Source: Sinorhizobium terangae
Lineage (GTDB): Bacteria; Pseudomonadota; Alphaproteobacteria; Rhizobiales; Rhizobiaceae
NCBI RefSeq assembly: GCF_029714365.1
Contig: NZ_CP121659.1
Location: 3,632,501 to 3,696,500 of the forward strand
Reading direction: 5' to 3'
DNA length: 64,000 nucleotides
This document shows positions 44,699 to 54,483 of the stretch, one piece after another. Position 1 is the stretch's first letter. Each line of letters opens with the position of its first letter. A program made the position numbers and the translations under genes. The notes under the pieces are model-generated. The model saw only the letters and a program-made list of their open reading frames with translations, had not been told where the DNA came from and did no database searches.

Positions 44699-45807
44699 TC
44701 AAAGCGACCACCGAACACACGGTTCCATTGTTCGCCTGCGAGCCCGTTCATGAAGCCTTGCGCGTTGCGGAAGGCTTCGACGAGTTCCTGGTCGCGGGAG
44801 TGGACGACGGTCGAGGCTGCATGGACGAAAGCAATGCGGCGGCCGAGCATTGCTTCCAACAGGGCAGGCTGTGTTCGCCCGCGCAGGCCCGCGACACCGC
44901 GCGCGGCCGCATGGTCAATGAGGCAGTCGACGACCGGACCGGCCTGCCCCGGCGCGGCAAGGACCTGGAGCACCCGGGCGATGCCGCCGGCACGCACGTG
45001 GTAGAAAAACGCGCCCACCGGGGTGCCGCCGCGCGCGGTGACGGCGGCGAAGACCGGCTCGCCAAATTCCGGCTTCTCGACGGCATCCGCCAGCACGTGA
45101 TCGAGTTGCCCCGGCGCCCAGTCGGGGCGCAATGCAAACTGCGCCGTCAACCGTTCGAAGAGAGCGCCGAAGGCGTGCCGGTCGATATCGGCAACGTGCA
45201 AAGCCCCGCGGGCGGACGGGTCTTCCGCCAGCCCCGACCAGCGCAATCTGCCGCGGTCCATCCTGCTGCGATAAAGGTGATCGACCGAGCGCGCCAGTGG
45301 GCTTAGCAGGCGGGCCGGGCGGACACGGCTTGCAACGAGATCGAGCGCAAAGGCCGAAGGTCGGACGACCCGTATCCATTCGAGGCTGTATTGCGGAAGC
45401 GCGATGCCGCGCAGCTTCGTCCACATTTGCGTGGAAACTTCGCTTGCAGTCTCGCTGAAGGAAAGATCCTGCGGGCCGGCGAGAAAAGCCTTGAGGAGCC
45501 GCGCGCCGGCAAGCGGGTCACTCTCGTGCCCTTCGACCATCAGCGATCCGCAGATCGCGGCGCGCAACCGTCTGCCATTGAAGGTCATCGGCAAGGCATT
45601 CACGCCAACGAACCCGGAAACGCGCCCCCCGCCGTTGACATGGACGAGCGGCGAGATTTCCGGGTCGCATCCGGGCGATTCCAGGTAGAGCTGGCGGAGA
45701 TAATCGATGAAGCCTGGCGGCGTGGTTTTCCCGTTGCGGAATACCTTCTGGAACAGCCCGGCAACCGCCGGAATGTCCGCCGCCTCCAAAGGACGGATAT
45801 CGCTCAT
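44695..45807 (-). CDS. GNAT-like acyltransferase, polysaccharide locus (paralogue A)
   Basis: The 370-residue protein has an N-terminal GNAT-like region (IRPLEAADIPAVAGLFQKVF, then VHVNGGGRVSGFVGVNALPM). A second half resembles a repeated acyltransferase fold (AAVTARGGTPVGAFFYHVRA). It shares layout and blocks with the 382-residue protein at 48066 (LPQYSLEWIRVVRP versus LPIQSLEWRRSFRP). No signal peptide is seen. The start overlaps the methyltransferase stop by 4 bp (ATGA), so the two form an operon. It probably transfers an acyl or aminoacyl group in polysaccharide assembly; the donor could be the locus ACP. Confidence 0.72.
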   Translation of the reverse strand: MSDIRPLEAADIPAVAGLFQKVFRNGKTTPPGFIDYLRQLYLESPGCDPEISPLVHVNGGGRVSGFVGVNALPMTFNGRRLRAAICGSLMVEGHESDPLAGARLLKAFLAGPQDLSFSETASEVSTQMWTKLRGIALPQYSLEWIRVVRPSAFALDLVASRVRPARLLSPLARSVDHLYRSRMDRGRLRWSGLAEDPSARGALHVADIDRHAFGALFERLTAQFALRPDWAPGQLDHVLADAVEKPEFGEPVFAAVTARGGTPVGAFFYHVRAGGIARVLQVLAAPGQAGPVVDCLIDHAAARGVAGLRGRTQPALLEAMLGRRIAFVHAASTVVHSRDQELVEAFRNAQGFMNGLAGEQWNRVFGGRFD

Positions 45808-46541
45808 TCGCCGCGTCCTTCGAATGCGTTGACCGCGCTCTCGCCAGCGCGTCTCTGCACCAGTGCGACGCGTGGTTTGCCTGCTGCGTCGGTGGCAAAT
45901 GTCACGGCACCATAGGCCTTGGTCCGGGCGAGAAGTGCTGCCGCCTGCCGTTCCTGTCCTTCTCCGAACTCGAACAGCAACCAGCCGCCCGGCTTCAGAA
46001 AGGCAATGGCGTCGCGCACCAGGCGTTGATGGATGGATATGCCATAGGGACCGCCGTCGAAGGCTTCGCGCGGCTCGGTTGCCAGAAGATGGGCGCTGTC
46101 GCCTTCGAGATGCGATGTCGAGATGTAGGGCGGATTGCAGACGATCAAGTCGACCGCGCCTTCCAGCTCCTCGCCCTCGAGCGCCGCGAAAAGGTCGCCC
46201 TGCCGGATGGTCACGCGCTCCTGAAGGGCAAGACGCTCGACGTTGCGGCGAGCAAGCGCCACCGTGCTGTCGGTCAGATCCGCGCCCCAGACGCGTGCGG
46301 AAGGAATGTCGGCCGCGATGCCGAGCGCAAGGTTACCCGAGCCGCAGCACATGTCGATGACTGTCGCCTGCCCGGCATGATCGCGAAGGATGGCGGCGGC
46401 ACGGCGCCCGAGGAGTTCTGTTTCCTCCCTTGGCACCAGGACGTCCGGCGCCAGCTCGAGTTCGACGTCCATAAACCGGACGAGGCGAACCGAGGGGGCG
46501 CCTGCCTGATTACCGTGCAAATGATCGTGGCCCTGCTGCAC
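45804..46541 (-). CDS. HemK/PrmC-like SAM-dependent methyltransferase
   Basis: The 245-residue class I methyltransferase has VPREETELLG, motif I VIDMCCGSGNLALGIA and the NPPY motif (CNPPYIS, about residue 135). NPPY is typical of enzymes methylating an amide or amino nitrogen, such as PrmC on release-factor glutamine. The N-terminal PrmC helper domain is missing or very short (about 35 residues before VPREE), so it is probably not the housekeeping PrmC. Coupled to a GNAT-like gene, it may methylate a nitrogen on a sugar substituent. Confidence 0.78.
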   Translation of the reverse strand: MQQGHDHLHGNQAGAPSVRLVRFMDVELELAPDVLVPREETELLGRRAAAILRDHAGQATVIDMCCGSGNLALGIAADIPSARVWGADLTDSTVALARRNVERLALQERVTIRQGDLFAALEGEELEGAVDLIVCNPPYISTSHLEGDSAHLLATEPREAFDGGPYGISIHQRLVRDAIAFLKPGGWLLFEFGEGQERQAAALLARTKAYGAVTFATDAAGKPRVALVQRRAGESAVNAFEGRGE

Positions 46542-46753
46542 GAACGCTCCTTCGGTTTTGGGGATGGAAAATCAGATCGTCGCGGACCCTATCCCATCCA
46601 GGTAAACGGAAACTGAAATGCAATTGATGCGAGTACGTTAACCGCGCAATCATTTCTGCGTGGTACTGTCCGCGGATGCCGGTGACCGCGCGGACCACCC
46701 GTCCGCCCCGAATGCCGTGCACAACGTCGGGCAGTCGTCAAAGGCAGATCGCA

Positions 46754-48076
46754 ATGGCTTCGGAATGCGCAACAGAACCGGGCAGGTACAAGCCATTTCT
46801 GCCGATGCTCCTATCCTATGTTGCCTCCGGCGGCAGTCTCGTCGTCGGGTCCGCGGCGCAGCTTCTGACCTTCGCTATCCTGGCTCGCTGGCTCGGTGTC
46901 CATGAGTTCAGTATCTTCGTTGCGGTTACCGCAATCGCCAACATAGCCGTTCATTTGTGCGGGCTCGGCGCCATGGAATGCCTGGTGCGCCGGGTCGCAC
47001 GCGATCGCGCCATCTATCCGCAAATGCTTGGTCACAACATCATCCTGACTGCGGCAAGCGGCGCGGCGCTGGTCCTGATCGGGGCTGCCGTCCTGCCATT
47101 CTTTCTCAAGCTTTCCGCCGAACCGCTGACGAACGTCGCGGTGATCACCCTGATGCTCGTGACCAATGTCGTGCTGGTTCGCATCATTGTGCTGGTGGAG
47201 CAGATCTTTCTCGCCCATTCCGACTTCGCTTCGGCGAATGTCGTCGTAGTCGGTTTCGCGGTCGCGCGGACAGTTGCGGCGGCGCTTGCCTGTATTGCCT
47301 TCGGCGTCGCCACGGTCGCGTCATGGGCCGTCTGGCAGTTCGTGTGCCATGTTCTGGCGGCCTTGGCCTGCATATGGGCCATTAAGGGGCTCGGCCGGCC
47401 ACGCTACTGCATCGTGCGGGAGGAATTGCCGCAAGGCCTCTATTTCAGCATTCCGTTTATCCTGCGCGCGGTGCGCCAGAACGCCGACCTGCTGGTCCTC
47501 AGTCTCGTCGCGACCGCTGAGATCGTTTCGAGCTACAGTGTTGCGCGCCGGATGCTGGAGAGCAGCTATCTGTCCGTCGAGGCGCTGCATCGCCTCATTT
47601 ACCCCGGTTCGGCAAGAATTTCCGCGGCTGGGCTGCACCATGCGCTGGAGCGGGTGCGAAAGGTGCTGATCGCCTCCACCGCCATCAGCGTCGCTGCGGC
47701 CGTGGTGGTTTTCGTGTTGGCGCCGATCCTGCCCTATCTGTTCGGCCAGGATTACATTTCTCTCGTCGCATTCGTCAGAAAGCTTTGCTGGGTCATCGTA
47801 CCGATGGCCATCTGGTCCGTAGCGGTGGAAGCGCTCGGCGCCTCGGGTTACCACGCTGCCCGGGCGACGGTGATGGGACTTGGCAGCGTAGCGGGGGCGG
47901 CGCTCGCCGCGTGGGCGAGTTGGTATGCCCCGCCTGTCGGCACATTCGTTTCGTTCTATGTGATCGAGATTGCGATGGTTGTCGCCACATGGAGTGTGTT
48001 CCTGCATTTCGTCCGGCACGACAGGGAGCAGGCCGGCCGGCCGGAGGCTTCGGCAAGGATGGTGCATGAAGGCTGA
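46754..48076 (+). CDS. Wzx-type polysaccharide flippase
   Basis: The 440-residue integral membrane protein has about 12 hydrophobic helices, starting ATG (MASECATEPGRY) behind AAAGGCAGAT. The first helices (LLSYVASGGSLVVGSAAQLL, FAILARWLGVHEFSIFVAVT) are typical of the RfbX/Wzx branch of the MOP superfamily. It would move undecaprenyl-linked repeat units to the periplasm. The 212-bp gap to the divergent methyltransferase gene is the likely shared promoter. A 26-residue upstream extension lacks membrane or ribosome-binding features. Confidence 0.87.
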   Translation: MASECATEPGRYKPFLPMLLSYVASGGSLVVGSAAQLLTFAILARWLGVHEFSIFVAVTAIANIAVHLCGLGAMECLVRRVARDRAIYPQMLGHNIILTAASGAALVLIGAAVLPFFLKLSAEPLTNVAVITLMLVTNVVLVRIIVLVEQIFLAHSDFASANVVVVGFAVARTVAAALACIAFGVATVASWAVWQFVCHVLAALACIWAIKGLGRPRYCIVREELPQGLYFSIPFILRAVRQNADLLVLSLVATAEIVSSYSVARRMLESSYLSVEALHRLIYPGSARISAAGLHHALERVRKVLIASTAISVAAAVVVFVLAPILPYLFGQDYISLVAFVRKLCWVIVPMAIWSVAVEALGASGYHAARATVMGLGSVAGAALAAWASWYAPPVGTFVSFYVIEIAMVVATWSVFLHFVRHDREQAGRPEASARMVHEG

Positions 48077-49214
48077 GTTGCGGGGTGCTCAATCGGCGCC
48101 GGCCGGCGAAACCGACCTGTGCCGATCCGTCGGCATAAGGGCCATGGAGCGCGCCGACGTCCCCACGATCGGCAAGCTGTTCAAGAAGGTTTTCCGCAAG
48201 ACCGACCATGAGGGGGGAGAAGACCTCGAGCACTATCTGGAGACCGTCTTCTTCGGCAGTCCCCATTATACTCCGGCGTGCGGCAGCGTCGTCCACGAGA
48301 ATGGCGCAGGTGACATCGACAGCGCGATTCTTGCGCTTCCATTCGAGTTCCTGGTCCACGGCCGCCCAACCGTCGCCCGGCTTCTCTGCGCCTTCATGGC
48401 GGACGGCAAGGCCGGTGCAGCGGGTGCCGCGCGTCTTGCCCGCATGATGCGCGCGGCGCGCCAGGAGATGTGTTTTTCGGACAGTTCGTCTCCGGTGAGC
48501 GCCGACCACTGGGTTGCCGGCGGCGGCGTCGTTCTGCCCATCCAGAGTCTCGAATGGCGACGTTCCTTTCGGCCGTTCGTCGCGGGCGCTCTCCTTGCGA
48601 GCCGGCGCGTTCCGCTGACGCGGTCGCGTGCCGTGATCGGCGCGCTTGGTTTGGCGGATCACGCCCTGCGTTGGCGGGCGCCGTCGACGAAACCGAGTTC
48701 GGTACCGGGATTCGAGACGAGGCCGACAAGCCTTGAGGAATTCCGCCAGTGCGCGGGACCGATGCTCAAGCGCTTTTCGGTTCGCCCGATCTGGTCGAAA
48801 TCCGAATTCGATTGGCTCGCCGGCGTTGCCTCGTTGAACAGAAGTCTTGGCGCGTTGCAGTGCCGGAAGGTGATTTGTGAACGCGGCCGGACCGTCGGTG
48901 CCTTCCTCTTCTTCGGCAAAGGGAACCGGATCGCCAATGTGCTGAACGTGCTTTGCGAGGAGGGACGCGAATTCGACGTCACTGCCGAAATGTTCGCCTC
49001 ACTCGATCGCGAGGGCTATGCCGCCGCGGTCGGCATGGCACAGCCCTTTCTGATGAATGCCATCTCGCGCCAGCGATGGCTGTCCTTCCGTCACCGCGGG
49101 TACTTCTGCTTGGTCACGCGTCACGCCGACCTCATGGACGCGGCAGCGCGCAATGACATCTATATCGGCGGCCTCGCCTCGGAGAGCTGGAGCAGGCTGC
49201 TCACGGATTTCTAA
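48066..49214 (+). CDS. GNAT-like acyltransferase, polysaccharide locus (paralogue B)
   Basis: The 382-residue protein starts at ATG inside the flippase gene (11-bp overlap). It has the same two-part layout as the protein at 44695: VGIRAMERADVPTIGKLFKKVF, a central PVSADHWVAGGGVVLPIQSLEW, and a second half with CRKVICERGRTVGAFLFFGK. Absence of a signal peptide places it in the cytoplasm. Pairing with the flippase suggests modification of lipid-linked units before export. Confidence 0.72.
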   Translation: MKAELRGAQSAPAGETDLCRSVGIRAMERADVPTIGKLFKKVFRKTDHEGGEDLEHYLETVFFGSPHYTPACGSVVHENGAGDIDSAILALPFEFLVHGRPTVARLLCAFMADGKAGAAGAARLARMMRAARQEMCFSDSSSPVSADHWVAGGGVVLPIQSLEWRRSFRPFVAGALLASRRVPLTRSRAVIGALGLADHALRWRAPSTKPSSVPGFETRPTSLEEFRQCAGPMLKRFSVRPIWSKSEFDWLAGVASLNRSLGALQCRKVICERGRTVGAFLFFGKGNRIANVLNVLCEEGREFDVTAEMFASLDREGYAAAVGMAQPFLMNAISRQRWLSFRHRGYFCLVTRHADLMDAAARNDIYIGGLASESWSRLLTDF

Positions 49215-49386
49215 GGAAAGGTGCTGTGTTTTTCCGGCCGCACTGATCACGAGGGCGGCGGAAGGTTACCGACCGCAAGCTGTACTTAACGGAATATTCA
49301 CCCTGCCAGCCTAGTTCTTGACAATCGATGCGGGGTACGCAGGGCGCTCTTTGCTGGCTTCAAGGGCATGCGTGGGGAAAAGACGG

Positions 49387-50997
49387 ATGTATCGGCGGAG
49401 CGAGCCCGAAGAACAAGGATTACGCCTGCAGACACGCTATCGGCGGCTTCGCTCCGGCGAAGGCTCGCTGCTCGATCTCGTCCCCACACCGGAGGAGGAA
49501 GAGGCAATTCTTCCTGAGGTCCGCGGCTCCGAAGACCGCAGGGCGTCGTTCCGCGCGGTGAATTCTCCGCCGCGCCCGGTAGCCCGGGAACCGGTACAGC
49601 CGACCGTTGGCGAATGGCTCACTCGCTTCCAACTCATCGGCGAGATCGGCATCGATGACGTGATCCTATGGCTGCGCGACGGAATGCGGTGGATCGTCCT
49701 TGCCGTCGTTCTTTGCGTTGCCGCTGCCCTTGCCTATGCGCTGACGGCGTCGCCGCGATACACCGTCTATACCGACATCGTCGTCGATCCGTCCAACCTC
49801 AACGTTGTCAGCGATGACGTCTTCACCAGCAACCCGCAGCGCGACGCGCAACTGCTGGAGGTCGAAAGCAAGCTCAGGATTCTCACGTCGCGCAACGTTC
49901 TGGCGCGCGTCATCGACAAGCTGCAACTGACGAAGGATGTTGAGTTCGTCAAACCGTCCCCGCTGGATTTTCTGAAGAACCTGCTCCGGTCGGATCAGGA
50001 GGAAGCCGCCGACAATCACCTGGCGGCGCTGCGCGCTCTGACGGAGCGGGTCGAGGCGCGGCGGGAGGAACGCTCCTTCGTCGTCGTCATGAAGGTCTGG
50101 AGCGAGGAACCGGAGAAGGCCGTCGTCCTGTCGGACGCGATAGTCGATGCCTTTGAAACGGAGCTTTTCCAATCGGCCGCGGAAAGCGCCGGCCGCGTCG
50201 CCCAGAACCTGAACGCCCGCCTTGACGAACTGCGCCGCAACGTGACCGAGGCCGAGAAGAAGGTCGAGGATTTCCGCCGTGCGAATGGATTGCAGTCGAC
50301 CAACGGCGAGCTCGTCAGCAACCAGCTTTCCAGCGAGCTCAACACCCAGGTGCTGGCCGCCCAGCAAGGCTTCATCCAGGCTGAGACGCGTTACAAGCAG
50401 ATGAGCGCGGCGATCGCTAACAAGCAGACGGCGAGCGCTTCGGTTTTCGAATCCGCCAACATGACGAGCCTGCGGCAGCAGTATAACACGCTGCAGCAGC
50501 AGATCGGTTCGATGCGGCTGATCTACGGCGAAAGGCACCCGCGCCTCGTTTCCGCGCGCTCCGAACGCACGACGCTCGAAGCCGCCATGGACGAGGAGGC
50601 CCGGCGTATCCTGGAGCGCGCGAAAGCCGATTTCGACCGGGAGCAATCCGCCCTCGACGCGCTGCGCGCCAAGGCACGCGCCGAGAAGTCCAATGTCTTC
50701 ACCGACAACGAGGCCCAGGTGCAGCTGCGCGACCTGGAGCGCGACGCGCGGGCAAAGGCGGCGATCTATGAAACGCACCTCGCTCGCGCCCAGCAGATCG
50801 CCGAGCGCCAGCAGATCGACGCGACCAATGTCCGCGTCATCTCGCGCGCGATGCCGCCGAACTCCCGAACCTGGCCGCCCCGGACGTTCATCCTCCTGAT
50901 TGCCGGCGGCGTGGCAGGGCTCCTCATCGGTGTGGCAGCCGCGCTGAGCCTTGGCCTGTGGAGGTACGTTCGCGGCGCGCGGCCGATAGCCGGATAA
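49387..50997 (+). CDS. GumC/Wzc-type polysaccharide copolymerase (no kinase domain)
   Basis: The 536-residue protein starts at ATG behind GGGGAAAAGACGG. A cytoplasmic N-terminal tail of about 95 residues is followed by transmembrane helix 1 (WIVLAVVLCVAAALAYALTA) and a Wzz-type periplasmic domain. Long coiled-coil stretches cover about 230-480 (ESAGRVAQNLNARLDELRRN and onwards). Transmembrane helix 2 lies at the end (FILLIAGGVAGLLIGVAAAL). No Walker motif or tyrosine cluster follows, so the BY-kinase is absent, as in GumC. It controls chain length and export with the Wzy protein next door. Confidence 0.88.
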   Translation: MYRRSEPEEQGLRLQTRYRRLRSGEGSLLDLVPTPEEEEAILPEVRGSEDRRASFRAVNSPPRPVAREPVQPTVGEWLTRFQLIGEIGIDDVILWLRDGMRWIVLAVVLCVAAALAYALTASPRYTVYTDIVVDPSNLNVVSDDVFTSNPQRDAQLLEVESKLRILTSRNVLARVIDKLQLTKDVEFVKPSPLDFLKNLLRSDQEEAADNHLAALRALTERVEARREERSFVVVMKVWSEEPEKAVVLSDAIVDAFETELFQSAAESAGRVAQNLNARLDELRRNVTEAEKKVEDFRRANGLQSTNGELVSNQLSSELNTQVLAAQQGFIQAETRYKQMSAAIANKQTASASVFESANMTSLRQQYNTLQQQIGSMRLIYGERHPRLVSARSERTTLEAAMDEEARRILERAKADFDREQSALDALRAKARAEKSNVFTDNEAQVQLRDLERDARAKAAIYETHLARAQQIAERQQIDATNVRVISRAMPPNSRTWPPRTFILLIAGGVAGLLIGVAAALSLGLWRYVRGARPIAG

Positions 50998-51010
50998 GGG
51001 AGCCGCAGGT

Positions 51011-52342
51011 ATGAGCAGTGCCACCTACAGCGAGGACCGGTCCACCGAGACCCTGATGGCGCCGGCCGGAACCTTTCTGTTCATGGCGATGTTCCTGTTC
51101 CTGTGGATCTCCATCGACCCCTTTGTCGACCTGACGGGTGAGGCGATCCTGGACCCCTCGGCCGGCAATTCCAGTCGGCTGAATCAGATCATATCCCTGG
51201 CTCTCTTCGCCGGCACGCTTTGCTACGGCGTGCTTCATCCGATGCGGAATATGATCCTGCAGCCGCGCCTCCTTCTGGCCGTCCTGTTCACCTGGTTTCT
51301 TCTCGTTTCGGTCATTTCCGCGCATCCGATCTTGGGCATCAAGGGCGTCGTTCTCAGCGTCATGATGGCGGTTAACGCCAGCATCTATCTGTTGATGCCG
51401 GCTTCGGAACGGCATTTCGCCAAGATGCTCGGGATCGGCACGCTCATCATGCTGGCGGTTGCCTATTACGGCATCCTTTTCAAGCCGACGCTTGCCATCC
51501 ATCAGGCTTCGGAACTGCGTGAACCGATGAATGCTGGGTTGTGGCGAGGCCATTTTCCGCACAAGAACAGCGCCGCCGCCGCGATGGTGATTGGCGCCTT
51601 CTTCGGTTTCTTCGTCATGAACACCTGGTCGCGCCTCGCCGGCATCGCGATCATTGCGCTGTCCTGCGTCTTTCTCGTCCACACCGGTGGAAAGACCTCG
51701 ACGGCGATGCTTCCGGGGATATTGATCCTCGCATGGCTTTTCGAGCATGCGCGATTCCTGCGCATTCCGATCGCCGTCGGTGGCGTCGGGCTCTTCAATC
51801 TCTTCGCCGTGGGCTCGGCCGTCTTCATTCCGCTCGGTGAGTTCATTAGCGGGCTTGGTATCGACGCGACTTTCACGAACCGGGCCGACATCTGGCGCTT
51901 CGCCTTCTCGGCGCTCGCGGAGCATCCGTTGCTTGGCTATGGCTTCAGGGCCTTCTGGCAGACGGAAGAATTGGTCTACAGCGGCGGATCGGTGGAAACG
52001 TGGGCCGTCGCCGCGGCCAACGGGCACAATTCCTACCTGGACACAGCATTGATGACCGGATTTCCCGGGCTGATCCTGACCGTCATCTGGGTCATTCTGC
52101 TGCCGCTTCGCGACATCTCCCGGATCGCTCCGGATCGCGAGCACTCCCATCTCACGCGGCTGTTCATTCGCGTCTGGCTTTACACGATTTTCCATGCCGG
52201 CCTCGAGACGTTGTTCTTCGAAGGCGGGAACCTCATCTGGTTCACGTTCATGTTCGCGCTCTACGGCCTGCATCTCCAGTCGTCGGCGGTTTTGACGGTC
52301 GATCGGCAATCGGTGAAAAGCAGAAAGGTGGCGCATGCCTGA
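51011..52342 (+). CDS. O-antigen ligase/Wzy-like polysaccharide polymerase
   Basis: The 443-residue membrane protein has about ten transmembrane helices and one larger periplasmic loop. The conserved region HNSYLDTALMTGFPGLIL (about 338-355) and the preceding GYGFRAFW are typical of the Wzy/WaaL family. It starts 13 bp after gumC with its stop overlapping the deacetylase start. In a Wzx/Wzy system it would polymerise repeat units on the periplasmic face. Confidence 0.88.
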   Translation: MSSATYSEDRSTETLMAPAGTFLFMAMFLFLWISIDPFVDLTGEAILDPSAGNSSRLNQIISLALFAGTLCYGVLHPMRNMILQPRLLLAVLFTWFLLVSVISAHPILGIKGVVLSVMMAVNASIYLLMPASERHFAKMLGIGTLIMLAVAYYGILFKPTLAIHQASELREPMNAGLWRGHFPHKNSAAAAMVIGAFFGFFVMNTWSRLAGIAIIALSCVFLVHTGGKTSTAMLPGILILAWLFEHARFLRIPIAVGGVGLFNLFAVGSAVFIPLGEFISGLGIDATFTNRADIWRFAFSALAEHPLLGYGFRAFWQTEELVYSGGSVETWAVAAANGHNSYLDTALMTGFPGLILTVIWVILLPLRDISRIAPDREHSHLTRLFIRVWLYTIFHAGLETLFFEGGNLIWFTFMFALYGLHLQSSAVLTVDRQSVKSRKVAHA

Positions 52343-53090
52343 GATCGCACGGAAGATCGACGGGTTGGTCGATCGCTTGGCAAACCGGCTGATCTGGCGC
52401 TTTGCCCGGCAACGGCTGAGGCTCGAAACCGAGGTGCCGCTCGTCTCCTTCACCTTCGACGACGTTCCCGACACGGCACTCGACTACGGGGCAGCCATTC
52501 TGGAGCAGCACGGTGCGCGCGGCACCTTCTACATCGCTGGCGGGCTTGCAGGGCAGGTGGAACCGGACCGAACGCTGATCTCACCTGCCGGCTGCAGTGA
52601 ACTGCTCGCGCGCGGACACGAAATCGGCTGCCACACCTTCTCGCATCGCAGGATGCGGGACATGTCCGCGCTTGGCCGCGATCTCGACCGCAATGCGGCC
52701 TACCTCGATGGCGTCGGTGTTGCCTCCGCTCCGGCAAATTTCGCCTTTCCGTACAATGCGGCCTGGCCCTTGGCGCGTCCGGAGCTTCGCAGGCGCTATC
52801 GCACCTGTCGGGCTGGCGGTGAGGCCATCAATCGCGGAATGGTGGATCCGCTGATGCTCAAGGGCGTCGAGATCCGGCAGCCGGAGCAGCATGCACGCGC
52901 GCTGACGCGCTGGATAGACGACGTCGTCGAGCGCCCGGGCTGGCTCGTCTTCTTCACACATGACATCGCCCCGTCGCCAACGCCCTATGGCTGCACGCCG
53001 GAAACCTTCGATCATCTGGTCCGCCATGCGGTCGACAAGGGATGCCAGGTGCTTCCGGTCGATCAGGTGCTCGACCGGATCAACTGGTGA
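52335..53090 (+). CDS. Polysaccharide deacetylase (NodB homology)
   Basis: The 251-residue carbohydrate esterase family 4 protein has motif 1 SFTFDDVP with Asp42/Asp43. Motif 2 is GCHTFSH, with His100 and His104 completing the metal triad. A late motif WLVFFTHDI follows. No signal peptide is visible, so it would act on cytoplasmic lipid-linked intermediates. It removes N- or O-acetyl groups, which could free an amine for the acyltransferases of the locus. Confidence 0.9.
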   Translation: MPEIARKIDGLVDRLANRLIWRFARQRLRLETEVPLVSFTFDDVPDTALDYGAAILEQHGARGTFYIAGGLAGQVEPDRTLISPAGCSELLARGHEIGCHTFSHRRMRDMSALGRDLDRNAAYLDGVGVASAPANFAFPYNAAWPLARPELRRRYRTCRAGGEAINRGMVDPLMLKGVEIRQPEQHARALTRWIDDVVERPGWLVFFTHDIAPSPTPYGCTPETFDHLVRHAVDKGCQVLPVDQVLDRINW

Positions 53091-53099
53091 GATGCACGG

Positions 53100-54344
53100 A
53101 TGGCGAGTTTCGGGAATGCCAGGAAAAAGTTGCTTGCGATCAACAACTACTTCTATCGCCGCGGTGGTGCGGAGACGGTGTTTTTCGATCACATGAGCAT
53201 GTTCGGTGAGATCGGCTGGGACGTCGTGCCGTTCGCCATGCAGCACGATCGCAACGAAGCTTCGCCGTGGTCGGGCTATTTCGTATCGGAAATCGAATAC
53301 GGCCGGCAGACGGGCCTGCTGCGGAAAGTCTCTCAAGCCGCGAGCGTCATCTATTCCCTCGAGGCGCAGCGCAACATCGGACGGCTCATCGAGCAAGTGC
53401 GGCCGTCGGTCGCCCACGCCCACAATGTCTATCACCATCTGTCGCCGGCAATCTTCTCGACACTCAAGTCCGCCGGCATTCCGGTGGTGATGACCGTTCA
53501 CGACCTCAAGCTTGCCTGTCCGTCCTACAAGATGCTCCGCGACGGAAAGGTCTGCGAGGATTGCAGCGGCGGGCGCATCTACAATGTGCTGCGTCACCGT
53601 TGCGTCAAGGACTCCGTATCGCTCAGCGCCGTTGTGCTCGCCGAAACCATGCTGCACCGCCTGCTCGGACTCTACCGCAAACGGGTGGATCGCCTCGTGG
53701 TGCCGAGCCGGTTTTACCTGGAAAAGCTGGCCGAATGGAACTGGCCGCACGAGAAGATGGTCCACGTCCCGAACTTCGTCGATGTCGAGGAGTATCGCGA
53801 CGACTGGCAGGAGGAAGACTATTTCGTCTTTGCCGGCCGGCTTGCTCCGGAGAAGGGGATTGCGACGCTGATCCGGGCCGTCGCCCTCTCGAAACAGCGG
53901 CTGATAATCGCCGGTACCGGACCGGAGGAGGCGGGCCTTCGGCAACTCGCGGCCGAGCTCGGCGCGGACGTAAGCTTCGCCGGCTATCTTTCAGGTGAGG
54001 ATCTGCATCGCCTGATCGGCCAGTCCCTGGGGCTCGTGCTTCCCTCCGAATGGTACGAGAACGCACCTGTCAGCATTCTTGAGACCTATGCGCTCGGGCG
54101 CCCGGTTATCGGCGCGGCGATCGGCGGCATTCCGGAAATGGTGAAGGAAGGCGAGACCGGCCTGCTGGCGGCGCCCGGCGATGTCGAAGATCTCGCCAGC
54201 GCCTTGAGTGCCATGGCGGCGCTTGCACCAGCCGCTCGCGCGCAAATGGGCACTGCGGGCCGCGCCTGGATCGCCAGCGAGTTCTCCGCGGCGGCCTATC
54301 GCGCCAGGACGCTCGACGTCTACGCAGCGCTTGGGGCTGCCTAA
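53100..54344 (+). CDS. Glycosyltransferase, GT4 family (GT-B fold)
   Basis: The 414-residue protein has an N-terminal acceptor domain beginning LLAINNYFYRRGGAETVFFD. The C-terminal GT1/GT4 nucleotide-sugar domain contains VFAGRLAPEKGIATLIRA and the EX7E motif in SEWYENAPVSILETYALGRP. A Cys-rich loop (LACPSYKMLRDGKVCEDCSG, residues about 138-157) with further cysteines is typical of a GT4 subgroup. It adds one sugar to the repeat unit; donor and linkage cannot be read from sequence. Confidence 0.9.
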   Translation: MASFGNARKKLLAINNYFYRRGGAETVFFDHMSMFGEIGWDVVPFAMQHDRNEASPWSGYFVSEIEYGRQTGLLRKVSQAASVIYSLEAQRNIGRLIEQVRPSVAHAHNVYHHLSPAIFSTLKSAGIPVVMTVHDLKLACPSYKMLRDGKVCEDCSGGRIYNVLRHRCVKDSVSLSAVVLAETMLHRLLGLYRKRVDRLVVPSRFYLEKLAEWNWPHEKMVHVPNFVDVEEYRDDWQEEDYFVFAGRLAPEKGIATLIRAVALSKQRLIIAGTGPEEAGLRQLAAELGADVSFAGYLSGEDLHRLIGQSLGLVLPSEWYENAPVSILETYALGRPVIGAAIGGIPEMVKEGETGLLAAPGDVEDLASALSAMAALAPAARAQMGTAGRAWIASEFSAAAYRARTLDVYAALGAA

Positions 54345-54483
54345 GAAGCTGGACGCTGCTGCAGCATCCCTACTGCGCAATCGTCTGATTTTCGCGCATT
54401 TCCTTCGAAGTTTAAGGAATTTCTTACGGAGAGCGTAGGCGCTTGCGGTGCATACCCAAGGGAAATCCCTGGGGCTGACAACC

